From: Tachypleus tridentatus
Lineage: Eukaryota > Arthropoda > Merostomata > Xiphosura > Limulidae
NCBI RefSeq assembly: GCF_004210375.1
Contig: NC_134834.1
Location: 92,508,170 to 92,572,169, forward strand
Direction: 5' to 3'
DNA: 64,000 bases
A model generated the notes under the pieces. The model made no database searches, was not told the DNA's origin, and worked only from the letters and a program-made list of their open reading frames with translations. Position numbers and translations under genes: made by a program. Below are positions 41,901 to 56,900 of this stretch, piece by piece; the first letter of the stretch is position 1; each line of letters begins with the position of its first letter.

Positions 41901-44900
41901 TACTGCCAAATTTTGTGAAGATACACCCATTATATTGAAAGTTAGAAGTATTAAATCTACAAAGATTTTAAATGAGTGCAAAGAAGTCATGTGGTCAGTC
42001 ATATAGACCAACCTGTAAAGAGAGAGTTAAAGCAATGTTACACTAACGAGCAACTGCAAACACTGGAATTAACTGTTAAAAACTTTCAGTATACATAAGA
42101 AGCAAAAGCAATCAGAAAGATTACGTACCCTCACCACACTGCTTCATTTTGAGATGCACGCATTTATATTGGATAACATGAAATTTCACTTTCAAAAAAA
42201 CTTGGTAAATCCTTTTGATACCCAGAACTATCAATGATTCAGACCATTCTTTTGTGTGATGTGCAGCCTCAACCTGAATGCTTCCATAAAATTTGATACA
42301 AATCTGATCACATCTTACAGAATTATTAACATAAAACTGCAAATATTGCCTATCTCTGAATTAAAAATAATGTTTCACAGTAATCCAGAATCTGAATCTG
42401 GATCAGATTTTGGAAGGACTATCCCATACTGACTTCCTACCTTGTGGAAATGTTTTATGTACATTGGTCTATTAGTTTCTGAGATATGCACACAGAAACA
42501 TACATATGGATCCAACTGGAATACCCTCACTCTCATCTCTAGAAGTGAGAGTAAATATTTTCAAACAATAGATTTTAGTTTTAAGAAAGCAAATACAGAA
42601 ACTAAAGTAATGCATAATAACAAATATACTGGATTAAACAGTTACCACCATGTGAAATACTTTATACTTTTCTTTCAAACAATTTACATTTTGAAATGTT
42701 AATATGCAATAATTCAAGTTTATATTGAACTCCGAACCAAGTGAGCAATGTAGTAATATCAGACCACAAACACAGTATGATATGAAAAAATTTAAGGCAT
42801 CTCGCTTATAAATTCAGTAGAACATTTGAGTTCAAAAGCAACAATTACAAAGTTAAAATAAATATATGTTGCTAATGAAAACATCAAGACTCCTAGTTTT
42901 TAATACTTAGAAGCATCAGGATTGTATTTATTTAAGTTTAAATCTATTTTAATAATCACAAATGTATGTGATGAAGTTCTCTTCTAAAAGTATTGAAGCT
43001 CATGAAAAGTATTCACAATTAATCTTCAGAATATAAAAGAAATAATTTGCCTTTCATATAATATTTTCTCAAACGTATTTTACACTTGTACCAACACAGG
43101 GCCTAATTAATATTAACCTCACAGGTATTAATGCTATGAACACATGAGTGATAGCAAAGAAGGATATGTAACAATATGCCAACCACACTATCTCTGCCAT
43201 ATCCAGTACTGTCGAAGCCTTTTGCATAACAACAGGACTTATCAAACCAACTGGAATATACTTAACATAACAGTGGATTAAGTACTATTTATGCCATCAA
43301 CTGCAGGAACATGTGTTATGGTGTGAAATAAATTAAGTGAGTAAATTATACTTATTTTAAATATAATTTAAGTCACTGTTTATCTAATAGGAAAATCTTA
43401 CATAATGTTTTCCCATGGTGGACGAAGTAAAACATGACACATCATTTTAATCAAAACGTTAGGTGAATCCTCTATTCCTCGCATATGTTGTAACTGACAG
43501 AGTCGGCAAAAGTATGACATCAAAGTCTGCAAAGTAAGTTTGTGGTGAACAGGAAGCTGTTGAACTAACTGACCAAGACAAAGAGCACATTGGTTATCAT
43601 CCCCAATTTCTGAAAGAAAACAATAATTGTGACAACACAATATGAAGTGTTTGTCACTTGCATAAAATAATCATTTACTCCATATATAGGTGATTATAAA
43701 TTAAGAATTTATGCCAAAATGTCTAGTAAAACAAACACTTGATAAGAAAACACTAAATAAATGCTGCAAAATCAGTCTTAGGTCAGCTTACTTATCATCT
43801 TGAAATGAGGTTTTGAACTCAAAACATCTCAGGTAAAATACATGTAGTTTCATTATACTGCAAAATTAACAATTAATGATGCATTGATTTACTACATTTG
43901 AATTATTTTGATATGTTTGAGATACAGAAATGCAATTAAGGCACAAGAAAATTTAAGTGGTTTAATCAAGCTACCAACCAGCCTTCAAAGTAAACAACAT
44001 GTAGTAACACTGCATAAAACTGAAAGGTCATATAACACAAATAATTAAAAGAAACATTTCTACATTATAGCCAGTAACACGTCATACAAGTTTAGTCGTT
44101 ATGGTAACAGAGAAAATTAACGTTACCCTTTTTGGTTCTTTGCAAATTTGTTTTAAACATTTGGAATGAGCTAAACATATGGACTAAATATCTTCAGTAG
44201 TTCTTTGGTTCTGAGCATATTCAGTAAACATTAAAAGCCTATAGTAACGAGTGTTTGGGATACACTAAAATAATTTTTATATCCTCATAGTAATAAACCA
44301 TTGGAGTTACAATTTCTGGTTAAACAAGGTGATTTCCAAGATTATAAGGTTTCACCAATAGTGGATTTAGCTTCAACAAACCTCAGGAAATTGGATTAAT
44401 TATGATTTATTTTTAGTACAACATAATTCTTGTTAATTCTTCTAATGGGAATGTTACAAAGAAAAATCCAACACTACCGAAGAAGCAATGTAACTATCAA
44501 ATAATAAAACTGGAGGAAGAAATTCACTCATTTTAAATCTGAATATTTTCATAATTGAAAAGACAGACTTGAAATTCTATACTTGTACTTTAAATGCCTG
44601 TATTTTATTGAATATCAGAGGACATTGAAGTAGTAGCTCTATATATCAGACCTTTTTCAAAACAAAAATTTCATAAATGTAAGATTATGAGTATGTATGC
44701 AGTGATAACCAATAAATCATTCATGTAGATAACATTTATATACATATGAGTATGTGTGAACATGCCATCTATAACCTGATATAACTTACAATAGTAATAC
44801 AGAGGATTTAGTATTCTGTTTGTTTGTTGAATTTCATGCAAAGCTACACGAGAACTATCTGCACTATCTGTCTCTAATTTAGCACTGTAAGACTAGAGGG

Positions 44901-47900
44901 AAGGCACCTAGTCATCACCACCCACCACCAAATCTTGGACTACTCTTTACCAATGAATAGTGGGATTGACTGTCACATTATAATGCCCCCACAGCTGAAA
45001 GGGAGAGCATGTTTGGTGTAACGGTGATTTGAACTCACGACCCTCAGATGATGAGTCGAATGCCTTAACCCACTTGGCCATGCTGGGTCTTTAGTATTCT
45101 ATATTAAAATGATTTTGGAGCCTTGCCACTTCATTACAGCTCAGCGGACCACTCTACAAATTTTAGTAAATCATTGTGGGCTGTATATTTCTACTATACT
45201 TCTTAATTTACCTCAAAATGAATAGTATAAAGATCCACCCCTATCATAGTCTTTCCACAATTACCAGGACTCATGGCAGGCAAAACAGGAATGTTAGACA
45301 AGCTGGATTCAGTCTGGAGGATGTATCTTGCCCACCCCAATTCTATATGTTGACCGTGTGTGATGAAAATAACCCTGCAGCATAGTTTTTATTGAAAAAA
45401 GGCTCCTTTCTAAAACTGTCAAGTCCAAAGCACACCAATCCTCTCTGAATGTTTTTTTTTATAATTCATTAAGTGAACAAAGACAACAGTTTCACAGCAA
45501 TCATTTCAAAATTCTGATCACAGAAATTCGTAGTCTTCATACAGAACAGCATGAATACTTATTTCATTATCCAGCTGCTTAAGATATGCAGTATTTGAAT
45601 GGGAGGCATGACAGAAAGTTTCATCTTAGTAAGTCCATATTTCTTTGTCCTTATCTCTGTACAAGCCCAAAATTGCTCTTTGGTTAAAAATAAAATAAAA
45701 TTGTCTATTCTCCTGAATCCTAATTTGTTCTAGCACAGTAACCAATAAAAAAAAAATCAATAAAGTTTAGTGGCATAATGTATATACCATCAGTGGAATC
45801 TCTTTGTCACCCACTGACAAAAACAGCACCAGACTCATTACATCATCAAGATATACAATATTATACATAAAAAAAAATACTGCCATTTTTCCAGATGAGG
45901 ATCTTTCTTGATTATGTTTTGTATTGGGTACTGTTGTGTATAGCTTTTACCACTGATCTTTGTAGATTCTCACCTGTTAAAACAAGATGTCACATTTAGC
46001 TTACTCTAGGTGAGGTGAGACTTGTTGAAGCTATCTTAATGATTCTGATGCACCAGGTTGATTCATATTATTTTGTTTTTCAGTGCCATTAAGAACAAGG
46101 TATATCCCAAGCTTAGAAATTCTAACTCCTTTATCTCAATATGTATTTAAGATATGAATGTATGAATATTTTTGCATTGGAAAAGGCCTTTAGATATCAT
46201 TCCCAAATGCAATCAGGTTTTGGTACATCACACTGCTCTTAAAATGTTAAATACTATCAAAATGTAGTTCAGATAAATACCATTCTACCATGACTTTATA
46301 TGGGCTGCAACTGTCATAAGACCTATTGACTTGCATATTCCAAGTCATTTTAGTAATAGTATACTCCAACTCTATGTATAGTACAAACTTTTTTTTAACC
46401 AACAGAAATTGTTTAAGTTAGCAATAAATTGCATTTTTTTTATTGGACAATAAGAACCTTTTAAAGTGTTTTTTTTTTATTTGAGTGCTTCACAACTATT
46501 AATAATATGCTTGGATCTTTAAACAAATGTTTAGGTAAATTAAAACATACTGAGTTTTACTCATTTAATAGAATAAAACACTTAGCAAAATTTAATGCTT
46601 ATAAAGCTCAATACATAAGTTTTTGCAGTATGAAAAAGTACTTAACAATTATCCTTATTCAAGTTATATAATTGAAATATGATACTGTTTTTTATGATTC
46701 TTAAAGACAATGGAAAAGCAAGTCAGATAGACTTCTATAACAATAAATATAGTTATGTACAGTGTACACAAAAACATTAACAGACTTACTGGAAGCCTCC
46801 ACAAACATTTTGTAATTTTCTACAGGTATTACAGGATTTGGCATTTCAAGTAAATATTTTCTTAAAACATCAGCAATGCAGTTTAGTTCATAATTCTGAA
46901 GGTCTATGCTGTCCACTTCTAGAATAACAAAAGATAAAACTTTACACTCTACTTAAATAAGGTGCAGTAACAGAATACGATGATTTACAGCTTTAACCTT
47001 TTGTTACTGTTAGCTGAATAATACTGGTTAAATAGTTTTCTTCGTTAGTCCCAGATTTAATAATATCTAAAAGCTTCTATTTGACAATCGGTCAGAAACA
47101 ATAAAGTACTCAAGTAATCCACACTTTTTATATAAATGCAATATATCATGACCTGACCAAAAGTTAGTGTATGTTCTTTAAGTGATTTTACTTTGCTGTA
47201 ATTATATCATACACATTTCAGATTCAACAAGTGTATTACAAAAATCAATTATTAAACAAAGCAAAATAATGCCATACCTTTATTGAATTTTTGTTTCAGT
47301 TCATTCACTATTTCAGGTGTGGCAGATGGCATAAATACTTTGAACAAATTAATATCTGGTAAGAAAAAACAATATGAAAACACACGTAACATATAAATTG
47401 TGTGTTTTAATGACATTATCATTCAGCTTATAACATAAACCGTGAATTAAATTTTACTACAGAAAAACAATATAGAAGTATTTACATATGATGAAATTAC
47501 CTCCTAAACATGGTTAAAATAATTAATTAAAGAATCTTTTAAATAAAAAAAAAATATTCATTTGATAAAGTTAATGGCTTTGCTGTCTTTTGACTCATTA
47601 GGATCTGAACAAAACTAAAGTGGGTCAAGTGAATGGATATTCTAATAATGGCATAACCACAACAGTAGAGACAGTACTAAATAGTTTATTAATATAACAT
47701 TTAAATAAAAATATTTGTCTGGGCATAATTTGTTTAAATATATAAAACATAGGAGATACTGAGCAATAAAACTATTTTCCTAATGTTGTAACTGGTCAAT
47801 TTATAAACACAGTAAAATTTCTGACCAAATTATTCTAAAAATGATTATTTGCTAGAAAGCAATATTAGTTTGGCATCAATAGGTGTTATCAACAAAAATC

Positions 47901-50900
47901 TGGTAAATTTTGTTCATTTAAACTGTTCTTAATCAAAGTAAAAAATTTTCCAAACAGTTGTTAATAATACAGTCTTCTCAAACTTGTATCTAATGCTACA
48001 CATTATAACTTTCAAGAGAATTTTGTTTAATACTGTGAATATAACAGCAAACGTTTATCCTGTATAAATCATAAACGAATGCAAAAATCAAAGAAGTCCT
48101 ACTTTTATAATAATTGAAATGGAAATAAAGGAACACCTTTATATTTGTATTAATCAATAACCTAACATATTACAACACCTCCCACAATCCCATACCCATT
48201 TACACTCTTGTCCCTAAGACATGGGCCCAGCAACAGCCAGTTGAAAACTCTCTTTGTTAACCTGGAGATGGCCTAAGAACTTATAACAATGCTGTTTATG
48301 CAACTGCTGAGTTTCTGTGGCCAATGAGCTCCCTGAAAGCTTCTTCTGCAGCTAACTAGTTTTGAAAGTGTTTATTCTTCAAAAAGTTGTGAAAGTGCTT
48401 GAAAAAAACGAAAATCTGTAGGGGAAAGGTCTGGAGAATGAGGTGGATAAGACAGAACCTCAATTCCCATATTGAAACCTTTGAAAACAATGCTAAACTG
48501 CACATTCAGTAACAGATCCAGCCAAATGCTTGGTATGTGTTTATACTCTCACTCTAATCAGTAAGACATACGCCCATGTTGCAAACTCTCTTTGTTAACA
48601 TGGAGATGAACTAAGAAGGTTGAAAAGTTGATCTATACTTTATTTTAATAAAAGTTGTAATACCCATACCAGTAGTCTTGAGATACATTTTTACTTTTAT
48701 TGTGTCGTCACCGTGCTTTTTAACAGTACTTACTTTTGTTCTGTTGTCCCCGTGCTTCTATTTCCTGCAAACATAGCAAAACTACTTTTGGAGCAGATAA
48801 TTCATTCACATCAAAGGAAGTTGTTAGGTCTTGCCCAAACACATTGGCTAATAATCAAAATATAAGAATGAGTCTCATGAACTTTGCCCTTCTCTTTTAT
48901 TCCTCTTTCTATAAAAGAAGTTCTATCTAGTTATATAACTTTGAATCATTTATTAGCAACATTTAACAAATTCACCATTTTCAGTTTTCATTTATAAATC
49001 AAATAAAAAAAAATCCAAGGTGATTTTTATAATGGAAGCTATACCTATGAATTATTATAAGCAAGCCAGTGATGCATTACAATGTTACACATGCTTCTCT
49101 CATATTGTATTCACATTCACTTCAATGGATGACAAATGTACCTTTAGGCATCAGACATAAACATTTAAAGTAACAAAAAGTATTATTATTATTATTCCAT
49201 TTAGTTTTCTTGATATTATGCAATATTTATATCCTTTGACATGCAAGTCAAATGTTATCTGAAGCAAACAATATGTCTAAGGTACTTTTTCTTAGTTGGG
49301 TATTTGTGTATTGAGACTACACTTAAATAATGTTAAAGTTTAATAACCGAAATTAAAGTTTCATATTTTTTTTCAAGATGTTACTTAGTTAATTCCTGAG
49401 TCTTGTAAGTCTGGTGTGTGTGTGTGTGTGTGTGTGAAGCCACATTTGTAACTGTTATTTTCAATACACAGGTGTTATGTAATCATGTTGCATTTTAATT
49501 AAGGTTAAAGATGTTATACCTCACTTCACTTTCGAGACATGATCACATTTTCACACCTTCACGTGACTAACTTTGACTCAAAGAGTGTCTTTTTCTTGTG
49601 CCTTCAGTTTATTGTGTATTTCAGAAAGAACCATTTTCCAACACCACCAGTCATAACTGAGTTTACTATATACTAAATGTATACTCCAATTGGAAAAGGC
49701 ATTATTTATTAAGTAACAGAAAAATGAATTACTTATCTCACTTTTCAGTGAGCTAAAACAACATGTAAATGCCATCATGTTAAATGTGTGCTGTTGACAT
49801 GAACAAAAATACATGTTTATAAGACAGTTGAACTTGAAATCATAATTACTGTTATAATATATAGCTAAACACCAATACTTTTTTCATTTGTTCTTCTACA
49901 GATATTATAATATTTATTACAGTAATGTCATTTCTAAGGCTGCAATACAACGTTTAATCTAACTCCTTCCACTGGGATTACAAAAATAAGGAAACTAATA
50001 ACACTTGTCCAAACATGTTGCTTAAATGCATTACCTCAGTATGTTTAATGTGAAAATCTTCCAAGTGTAATTAACATACTTCTCCTATTTACTAATTCAC
50101 TTTTCTAAAGTTACTGTTGGAATCAGATAAATCATTCATCTTTGTTATTTAATTAGAAGTTACAAAAGACATTGACAATTTTTTGCTGTTTTTCAACAGT
50201 ATGATACTTGCTTTAAATAAGTACTAAATATGTATGGACCTGGCATGACATGGTGGTTAGTAAACCACGCTCAAAATCTCAGGGTGACAAATTTGAATCT
50301 CCATCATTAAACACATTTGTCCTATGTGGGCCAGCCAGCCACCCAAGTATAAACATTTTGGTTTATAACAATCCTGGCAATGCCAAACAATATGGAATTA
50401 AGGTCAAATGGAAAAACAAAACAAACAAACACCACCTAAATACTTACACTTTTGCATCAACAAGCATTTATTTTGTTCTCTAGATGTTTGACAAGGTGGA
50501 AGGCCAGTTGCAGCACATGTTTTGTGGCACACCATCCCACATTCTGAAAGAAGACATTTCATATAACTTACTACATTCACAGTCTATTTTATAATTAAAA
50601 ACTTTAGTTTACTTAAGTGTAACATTTTGCTAATAACAATTTATATTTTTATTTCTAATGTAACTAAAAAGAAAGCTTATTTAAACCTTCGTGAATGATC
50701 ATGAAATGTGGTTTTACATCTTAATATCTTTTCTTTAAAGTCTTGAGCTCAAGCTTCAATGCTAGACAATGGCTGAATGGAAGACTATTCACAAAGCAAA
50801 AATGTATCAGTAAATTCTAAGGCTACTTTCTTGTTACAATACTAACAAGAAAGAATGTCATTGATATATATTCCTTGAGTTTAAAAAATCACCTGAGGTT

Positions 50901-53900
50901 TATTGAAATTTTGATACAAACACTCAATTGCAAAAACAAATATTTAAAAAAAGAGGGAATTTTCAATAGTCATGGCTGTAATTAGATTTCAAATTAGTAA
51001 AGTGATGGAGCTATAAGCTAAAAGTTTGCACTTGAACAAAATTTCAGTCATTCTAAGAGCCACTATTTTTCTGCTAAAAATGTCTATTACTTAATAATAC
51101 AAAGTTAAAGTTTAAATATGACATAAGTACTAGAAAAATCATTCCTAATCAACATAACTGGTAATGCATCAGGAATATAAATACTTTTAACACAGAAAGT
51201 AATATAGTCACATTTCACTTATAATAAATTATATTTTTTAATTAAATGTTTTCTCATAAAATTTTTTTTCTTTCACAATTTAGACAATCCAACATGCAGA
51301 GTAATTTTACGATTAAAAATACTTTTATGCATTAGAAAATTTTCAAATTTCACTTACAAAAGATTAATAACCTTTAAATAATTATCACATGTTTTTAAGA
51401 AACAAAACTTTATCTGTTTATTTCATTATCAATTGGAATATCTATCTGTATGTGTTTTGCAGATTTGACCAATCTCATAACCATTATACAAAATTAGAAA
51501 ATAAATATAAATTATGCTTTTTTTCCCTCTTGAATGACTACAAATTATAAGTTCTGTTAAAAAACTAGAAAAAAATTCAACCACAGACTATACTGATGAC
51601 CCCAATCTTCTAGACAAAGCTGTTAAAAATCTAAGCAGCTATCAGAGAAATTTAATGTAGTACAAATGCCTCCCTGCACAAGGGGCATGTCATGCAGATT
51701 AGTTCTGTATTTAAGGAATATGATACAGTTCCTACGGACAACATTACAGACCAATAATACCCATTATCTAATATAAAAAAAGCTTAATTATTAAGAATGT
51801 GGCATTTTTGATAGACTTAGAGCAACCAAACATTATGTTTAAATAACTTATTTGCAAAAAAATCTTTATTATCATACTCATAAAATGTATCAATAATAGC
51901 TCATGAAATATATGTATTAGGACAAATGTACCAGGAGATTCCAAAATATACCTTGTGATAAGAAAGCTTTGTGTTTAAGGGTCTGGTTTCTTTCAGTTGA
52001 TCATAGGAATTCCTAATTATCAAGTCTGATCAAATTATTCTGAGCTAATGCATACTGATGAAACCAATACCATTAAATAACTTGTGAAAACTTTCAACAA
52101 ATATTTGTTTGCTTTAGATAAAACCAATTTTCTTTTAATCCTTTAATATTTAACAATTAATGAAAAACAAAGAGACCTTAACAAATGGTCCATGGACCTC
52201 GAGGTCCATAGCTTTCAAATTAGATTACCAAAGGGGTCTGCAACCCAAAAAAGTTAAGAAACATTGATTTAAAAGGATTTTTTGAATTCAGTATGATGTT
52301 AAAAGATGTGTACTTATGAATAGTACACCTCGAACTTGTATTACAGTGGTCTCTAACCTTGACACATGAGTCCCTGATGAACTATTCCCCTCAAGTAGGC
52401 ATGACACTTTTGACATTGAAGTAAGGTGGAAAAGCTTTCTTGAATCAATTGATGAGGGACTTGTGTTTCTGAAGATAAAAACATTAAAACTCTTTAAGCA
52501 ATTAATAAAAATTATCAAACTCTCTGAAGCTTTCACAACTATTATGTTCAGTTAACCTCAAAATACTGACAACTCGAGATCATTCTACTGCTTGTACAAA
52601 GAACTTAATATAATACTACTATGCTGATTTGTAATGTGTTTTCTTGCAAATATACCATCCTTAAGTGCAAACTATGCAATTAGAACACAGAAAGTGATTT
52701 AATGCTAAGCTATAGTTATTCAAACAAAAAAAAACATTTACCTATGTATAAATGTTAAAAAGCAAGAAACAAACAAATGGTATCTCTGAAGGAATTTTTG
52801 AATTATCTTCACTGAATAAGGAAAGCTAAGAAATTTGATTATTAGTACAAAATATAGAATTTGTATATAATACACAACAGGAAAGTTTTCCTTTCAGTAT
52901 CAAATTTTAAAATTTTTTTATTTGTAACTATCTTTCTGGTAACTCCACGATAAAGATCAATATCTGTGAAGAGAATATGGACATGATCATAAAGGATTTT
53001 AATAAATACGTTGTAAGAATGCGCTTGATATCTCTGAGTTATGACTTTGCACTGTGGTTGAAATATACTAAAAGTGAATAGATTTATAGCTAGCTAATTT
53101 CATACTTCATGTGCAATTAGTACAAGTTATGAAGGTAAAATTTACTGACGACATGATGCCAATTATTATACTTTCAGTAATCAGAATTGTGATCATTCTC
53201 TGTAAATCAGTTCTTCATTTCAACATTTCAAGTCCATTAATAAAAAATTATATATGAAGTAGAGCACATATCTTACAAAATATTTTATTATCAAAGTCAC
53301 ATGCATAATAAAATGAGGAGTTGCCTAGAGTTTTCAACAAAAGTAAAAATAAAACAGTTACTGTATGGTACAAATTTATGTTGATGTAAAACCTTCAAGC
53401 ACCTCTATGTTAAAGTGTTTAAAATTAATTTGAAGTCCTTAAAACTACTTATACAAAGAAGAATTCCAGAAATATCAAAAAATAACCCAAAAGTAAATTT
53501 TTTATGTGTCCGTTACACACATGCTGCAGTCCACTTTCTAATGTTAAAAAAAAATGTCGTAAACGTGTCAAAACCTACCATCGCTTCCATTACATATTAC
53601 ATTTGCAAAGTGTCTGGCTTCTTCTGCAGAACCCTATAAAAATAGCATCACAGACAGAAAACATGTTAATGTAAAGCAAGTTGAAAAAAACAACTTGTAT
53701 TTAAAAGTCACAGAAATTATACAACTAAAATTTAACACACTTAAAATATATAGAGATAAGCACACTATGAGTGCAGCTTGGTTAACAGAAAATTTAAATG
53801 CTACAGAGAAAAAAAATTAACTTCAAAGTACACTTTGAAACCAAAATCATTTGAATTTTAGAAAAATGTAAGCACATGATAAAGTGAAATAAATTTGAGT

Positions 53901-56900
53901 TGTTTATATAATGCTTACCAGTTCTTCCTTAGTCCTACAAAGTTCGTCAACACACACAAGGATGGCATTTTGATGGAATTCATCCTTAATGCCCATGCTC
54001 TGTAAATGAAAACCAAGACATCAGAACACAAACAATTGAAAACAATTCAAATTTGAGTTAAAATGCAAATTCAACATTATCATACATTCAAGTTTTATTC
54101 AAATGCTGGTATCTCGAGATCCATTAAACTTATGGAAATTTAAATGTCAAATAACAATATCTAAAACTGTAGAAAAATGGTTGATGCTAAAATAAAATTT
54201 ACAAGACGGTCTACATTAAATATATATTATTTTTACAAATTAATCTGAAACATAGCATATACATTCATCTCCATGATCTAAATATTAAAATTAATGCCCA
54301 GTTTTCATATTCAAAATATAACTTTTACATTCAAAATAGAATCAATTTAAAGAAGTATGAATTAAAATGTAAATATAGGTAAAGATACTCTGTAATAGAA
54401 ATTTTTCTATCAAATAAAAATAGTTAATTTCTAAACTACCAAATAACTAATCTTTATCTAATATTTATTTCATGTATTTTCTTTATCTATACAAATTATT
54501 TTTAATGTTATTGACTTTCTTAGTACTGTTTGAAAAGTTGGTTTAATTGAAAGACTAAAAGGAGAGAAGAGCTATTAATAATTAATTAAAGTTTAATTAA
54601 TAATTATTATTAAAATACTGTATTGGTAATAAACATTTTCTTCTGTATTTCAGTATTGTAAATATACAGTGTGAATATTTTTTACTTATACATTATAAGA
54701 ACTAACTTAGCCCTCCTGCACATTGCTATTCCAAACCTCTCACATCTCTTTATATAGCAAAAATACCTCTAGTAAATAAAACTCATTTTTTTAAAAATTA
54801 TACATCCTCATGCTTATTGTTTAGCCTTCAGGGAAACTAAAGGAAGAAAATACAAAAATATTTTCGTATTAATCTTTTTCAACATCTTAGTATTATTTTG
54901 CAAAAGCAAAAATTAAATTAAATGTGAAAGGCTAACTATGAATCAACTATTAACAGTACATACATCTAATAAGCAATTCTTAGCTACTTACATGTAACTT
55001 TTCTTTATCCAATAAGAACAGATCTGAACCTTTTATGTTTTTAAACCTAAAGAGCTCAGCATAATGGTACAAGTTTAAAGCAGCCATCCATTCCACAACG
55101 TTAGGTGTTGACCATTCAGTGACAAGCTACAGAAGGGAAGAATTATATAGTTAAATTATTTATGTTACAACAATATCTAATACACGAGCGAAAAAAATGT
55201 ATACCTAAATAATGTTTTACTGTACAGTATATATTTCAGCAAAATTTACACTACCCAATTTATAAGTCATTTTATTTAAAATATTTTCATACTTTCTTAA
55301 CTGTAAAGAAAAAAATCTGATTCTATTTATCTTCCTTTGAAAATGAACAACCAAAAACATTCTATGTAACTGCTATTTTCATAAACAATTAAACATTTAT
55401 GAAATTAATTATATTTATTAAAGGCATAAATCATAATTACATCTGGGACATTTGGAGCCATTTTCAATGAAACACAAGTGAAGAAAGCTATTTCAAAAAC
55501 TTTAATCACTATATGAATTCAAGATGAATGCTTGAAGATCTATGTATAAGTATCTATACTTTAGTTTTGTACATGTAATTTCAACACATTAATGTTGAAG
55601 AAATGTATCCAAGCTTTTAGTATTTACATTATAATACATGCTAAAACCAAATATAAAATCTCAACTAATGAATCTTACAGGACACTAGCTTCAAATTAAA
55701 GCCTCAGTGAGAAAATTTGCTTGCACACACACACATACTGATTCAATATAAACAATATTACTACAACAACATTCTTGGGCAAAAGTAATGACATGATACA
55801 GTTTAGTAACAAATCCACACATCCCTATTGTACTTTGTTCACACTGAAATAGAGTCATTATTTAAAATAAATGTTGAAATTAACTTGCTTTAATTAATAA
55901 TGGCCAAATAATACATTAAATTCACTAGATGAGACGGAAGGTGATGAAAATTTCATAATGTTTGCAGCACAATAAATATGGCTATTGCTTTGAAGTTCAC
56001 AAAGGGTCTGCTAACCAACATAATCCCACAAGAACAACTAGATAAAACAGATTGATAGATATTGAATAATTTACTTTAACCTTCAAACAAGCTTCAGAAA
56101 TTTTTACAGTTTTTGTTTCAAAAGAATAACCTGTTTTGAAATCATATTATTACAGTAAGATTGAAGTTTCTTCTTACAGTTTACATATATAATTGTTTAG
56201 CTTTTTTAAATATATAAAATATATTGATGTGAGAAAATACATAAAGAAGTTTAAAGGTACTTTTTATTATAAAGATTAATCAATTCTACAAAAACATCAA
56301 CTAATGCTTCAAATATTCTAGTAGCAAAAGTTATATTTTAAAATAAATACCAATATATAAACTCAATTATGTATGATAAGTAAACAATTCCAGTATTTTC
56401 TACATTTCTTTTTCCTACTATTAGTCTAAACTTGCTAAAATTAGTCAAATAGAACATGTTTCCCTTAAAATGTAACTGAGTAGTAATTAAGTGATGTTAT
56501 AAGTACTAAACCCTAGTACACATTTAATAATTAACTCTATCATATGTGAGATGTACAAATAAGCCACTCAAATAATAATGTATAATAAAATTTTACTTGT
56601 TTTTGCAGTGTATTAACCAAATTTTGTAAATTAATTAATTTATGATGGTAACACTCATATTCATGCTATGTAAAATCCATGCATGTAACTCATTATTAAC
56701 ATTAAGGAGGTAACTAATGCATAACAGCTAAGGTAGGGGCCCGGCATGGCCAAGCGTGTTAAAGCATGCGACTCGTAATCTGAGGGTCATGGGTTCGCAT
56801 CCCCATCGCGCCAAACATGCTCGCCCTTTCAGCCTTGGGGGCGTTATAATGTGACGGTCAATCCCACTATTCGTTGGTAAAAAAGTAGCCCAAGAGTTGG

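Larger units (their letters stand above)
48848..50447 (-). other. intron between exons 5 and 6
   Basis: 1.6 kb, containing a (GT)n run at 49414-49436 and an old SINE-like copy adjoining exon 5. Confidence 0.85.

Noticed and set aside
41697..42011. 104-codon minus-strand open frame
   Set aside because: It lies in an interspersed repeat whose second copy does not keep the frame; composition is that of AT-rich noncoding DNA.
51640..51760. Minus-strand sequence (catgccccttgtgcaggg) vaguely like U6 snRNA, also readable as a CxxC-rich peptide
   Set aside because: Similarity to U6 is limited to a short core with insertions and no proper 5' part or terminator. The peptide runs quickly to a stop. 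More likely an old repeat.
51951..52002. Candidate for the missing C1 exon, ending ...AFLSQ|E with a good donor gtatat
   Set aside because: The reading has no cysteines at the required positions, a stop 16 codons upstream and no convincing acceptor. The resemblance to a C1 segment is probably chance.
52160..52560. Possible complete hAT MITE between ttaagaaacattg and cagtggtctctaacc
   Set aside because: The two ends face the wrong way for one element, so they are separate single-ended fragments and no full element could be bounded.
52920..52970. Exon-like stretch on the minus strand after tctcttcacag, reading [14 protein letters not shown]
   Set aside because: The acceptor is good but there is no usable in-phase donor, and the peptide does not fit between exons 4 and 5.
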